Positions 5,349 through 6,549 of a stretch of DNA of 6,549 bases are shown here, piece by piece; the first letter of the stretch is position 1, and each line of letters begins with the position of its first letter. Below the pieces are notes generated by a model, which was not told the DNA's origin, made no database searches, and was given only the letters and a program-made list of their open reading frames with translations. The translations under genes were made by a program, and so were the position numbers. The stretch is from an uncultured Bacillota bacterium (lineage in GTDB: Bacteria; Bacillota; Clostridia; Peptostreptococcales; Anaerovoracaceae). The stretch spans positions 1 through 6,549 of the forward strand of contig CAMNJK010000092.1 in assembly GCA_946541435.1 (NCBI GenBank), read 5' to 3'.

Positions 5349-6464
5349 ATGAAAAAGCACGCCATCATCCCCATCTTCATACCCCACCGGGGCTGCGGAC
5401 ACGCCTGTGTATTCTGCAATCAGAATGCCATCACAGCCCGGCAGCCGGATGTGACCCCGGCGGACGTCCGCCGGATCCTGGACACCTGGCTTTCCACCAT
5501 GCAGCAACGGGATCTGGAAACCATCGAAGCCGCCTTCTACGGGGGCAGTTTTACGGGCCTTCCCATGGAGGAACAGGCTGCTTTTCTGGCGGTTCTCAAA
5601 GAATACAAGGATGACGGCCGCATCGACAAGATCCACCTGTCCACCCGGCCGGACTATATCAGTATTCCCATCCTGGACCAGCTGAAACAGTACGGAACGG
5701 ACGTCATTGAACTGGGCGTGCAGTCCTTCGACCCGGAGGTGCTCCGGGCATCCCGCCGCGGACATACCGTTGACGATATCTATCAGGCCTGTGAACTGAT
5801 CCAAAACTTCGGGTTCGAGCTGGGCATCCAGCTCATGATCGGCCTGCCTTTGGACAGCCGGGAGAAGTGCATCGCTTCCGCCCAGAAGACCGTGTCCATC
5901 GGACCCTCCCTGGCCCGGCTCTATCCCACGGTGGTGCTCAACGATACGGAGCTGGCCCGGATGTACGCCCGCGGGGCTTACCATCCCCTGTCCACGGAAG
6001 AAGCCGTCAGCATCACCAAGGACATGTACCGTATCCTGGACGATGCTGGCATCACCATCCTGCGGGTGGGTCTGAAGAGCACCGATCTCATCTCGGATAA
6101 CACATCTGACAGCGGCTCAAGCAGCACTTCTGACAGCACCTCAAGCAGCACTTCTGACAGCGCGGTCCTTGGCCACAGCTACCACCCCGCCTTCCGCCAG
6201 CTGGTGGAAGGAGAGATCGCCCGGGAAGATCTGGAGCGGGAACTGATGCAGCTGCTGACGGATCGAGCTGCAGCGCCACCACCATCCACTGTCACCTTCA
6301 CCTGCTGCGGTGAATCCTTTTCCAACATGATCGGCCACAGCGGCTGCAACAAAAAATACTTCGCCGCAAAGTATCCCATGCTTTCCATTCGCTATGCGGT
6401 CGACAGTGCTCTGCCGCGGAATATATACCGTGTCGCGCCTGCGTCAGACAGACAGGACAGATAG
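5349..6464 (+). CDS. Elp3-like radical SAM protein without acetyltransferase domain
   Basis: This 371-residue cytoplasmic enzyme binds a [4Fe-4S] cluster and S-adenosylmethionine. The cluster ligands are Cys16, Cys20 and Cys23 (CxxxCxxC, within HRGCGHACVFCNQ), and GGSFTG (65-70) is the SAM-contacting GGE-like motif. STRPDYI (98-104), ELGVQSFD (121-128), QLMIGLP (161-167), RLYPTVVL (190-197) and IGHSGCNKKYF (328-338) are typical of the Elp3-related clade common in Firmicutes. Elp3 itself modifies wobble uridine of tRNA using a C-terminal GNAT domain, which is absent here, so the reaction is unknown; a tRNA-related role is a guess. A Ser-rich insert (252-271) interrupts the link to the C-terminal part. 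The ATG at 5349 is the only sensible start: the conserved region begins within a few residues and there is no upstream in-frame alternative. No Shine-Dalgarno sequence precedes it. Confidence 0.9.
   Translation: MKKHAIIPIFIPHRGCGHACVFCNQNAITARQPDVTPADVRRILDTWLSTMQQRDLETIEAAFYGGSFTGLPMEEQAAFLAVLKEYKDDGRIDKIHLSTRPDYISIPILDQLKQYGTDVIELGVQSFDPEVLRASRRGHTVDDIYQACELIQNFGFELGIQLMIGLPLDSREKCIASAQKTVSIGPSLARLYPTVVLNDTELARMYARGAYHPLSTEEAVSITKDMYRILDDAGITILRVGLKSTDLISDNTSDSGSSSTSDSTSSSTSDSAVLGHSYHPAFRQLVEGEIAREDLERELMQLLTDRAAAPPPSTVTFTCCGESFSNMIGHSGCNKKYFAAKYPMLSIRYAVDSALPRNIYRVAPASDRQDR
6102..6161 (+). repeat. 24-bp in-frame tandem repeat (2.5 copies) in the radical SAM gene
   Basis: Units at 6102-6125 and 6126-6149 and a half unit at 6150-6161 encode TSDSGSSS, TSDSTSSS, TSDS. 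The DNA units differ at only a few bases, so the expansion is recent. Because 24 is a multiple of three, copy-number change keeps the frame. It lies where relatives normally have a short loop. Confidence 0.85.
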
Positions 6465-6549
6465 CGTAACAGCATCCGATCAGGGTCTGGTGTTTCCTGA
6501 ATCCGTTTTCCCCTCACTTTTCTCAATGCTGGTGTTTTACCTGCAAATC
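6465..6549. other. Right-end region with no assignable feature
   Basis: These 85 bases follow the radical SAM stop codon. A 5-bp TCAGG/CCTGA pairing followed by CCGTTTTC is too weak to call a terminator. Nothing else is recognisable before the window ends. Confidence 0.4.

Noticed and set aside
5310..5984. A 224-codon minus-strand open frame opposite the radical SAM gene
   Set aside because: It is antisense to a gene with complete cluster and SAM motifs, and its product resembles nothing.
6088..6285. Cys-rich minus-strand frame (CQKCC repeats) resembling a small Cys-rich peptide
   Set aside because: The Cys pattern is the reverse complement of the Ser-rich 24-bp repeat in the radical SAM gene. 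It has no ribosome binding site and is a shadow.
6480..6515. Terminator after the radical SAM gene
   Set aside because: Only a 5-bp stem with an interrupted T-tract; too weak to call.

Overview
The window looks like an ordinary chromosomal stretch from a GC-rich (clearly above 50 % in the genes) Gram-positive anaerobe of the class Clostridia, most likely a Lachnospiraceae-like bacterium. That placement is an inference from protein flavour: a TypA of the divergent clostridial type, a LysO-family exporter, a membrane-anchored CE4 deacetylase with Ig-like repeats, and an Elp3-like radical SAM protein without an acetyltransferase domain. Shine-Dalgarno sites of the AGGAG type also fit. There is no phage, IS transposase, CRISPR array, tRNA or rRNA.

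Layout. (1) Positions 1-3240, minus strand, read from high to low coordinates: a good sigma-A-type promoter (-35 at 3232-3237, -10 at 3209-3214), then ung (uracil-DNA glycosylase), a lysO-family exporter whose GTG start overlaps the ung stop by 4 bases, and, after a 69-base gap, a typA/bipA-like translational GTPase that runs off the left edge. These three are probably one transcription unit. (2) Positions 3238-3867: about 630 bases with no intact gene. The first part is AT-richer and holds six copies of an AAACAATT-type motif in alternating orientation, giving several hairpins. The second part holds a 3' gene remnant of about 36 codons on the minus strand, enclosed by two intrinsic terminators. 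(3) Positions 3868-5268, minus strand: a membrane-anchored polysaccharide deacetylase with two Ig-like domains. (4) Positions 5269-5348: a compact divergent promoter region with an extended -10 element on each strand and a small dyad between them. (5) Positions 5349-6464, plus strand: an Elp3-like radical SAM protein whose ATG lies where its own promoter would start transcription, so its mRNA may be leaderless. The last 85 bases hold nothing I can assign.

The genes do not form an obvious pathway: DNA repair, amino-acid export, translation or ribosome stress, cell-surface polysaccharide modification, and an orphan radical SAM enzyme. I see no convincing new multi-gene system. The features most worth a second look are the inverted-motif array at 3301-3557, the gene remnant at 3703-3810, the leaderless start at 5349, and in-frame Ser-rich repeat expansions in two of the proteins.
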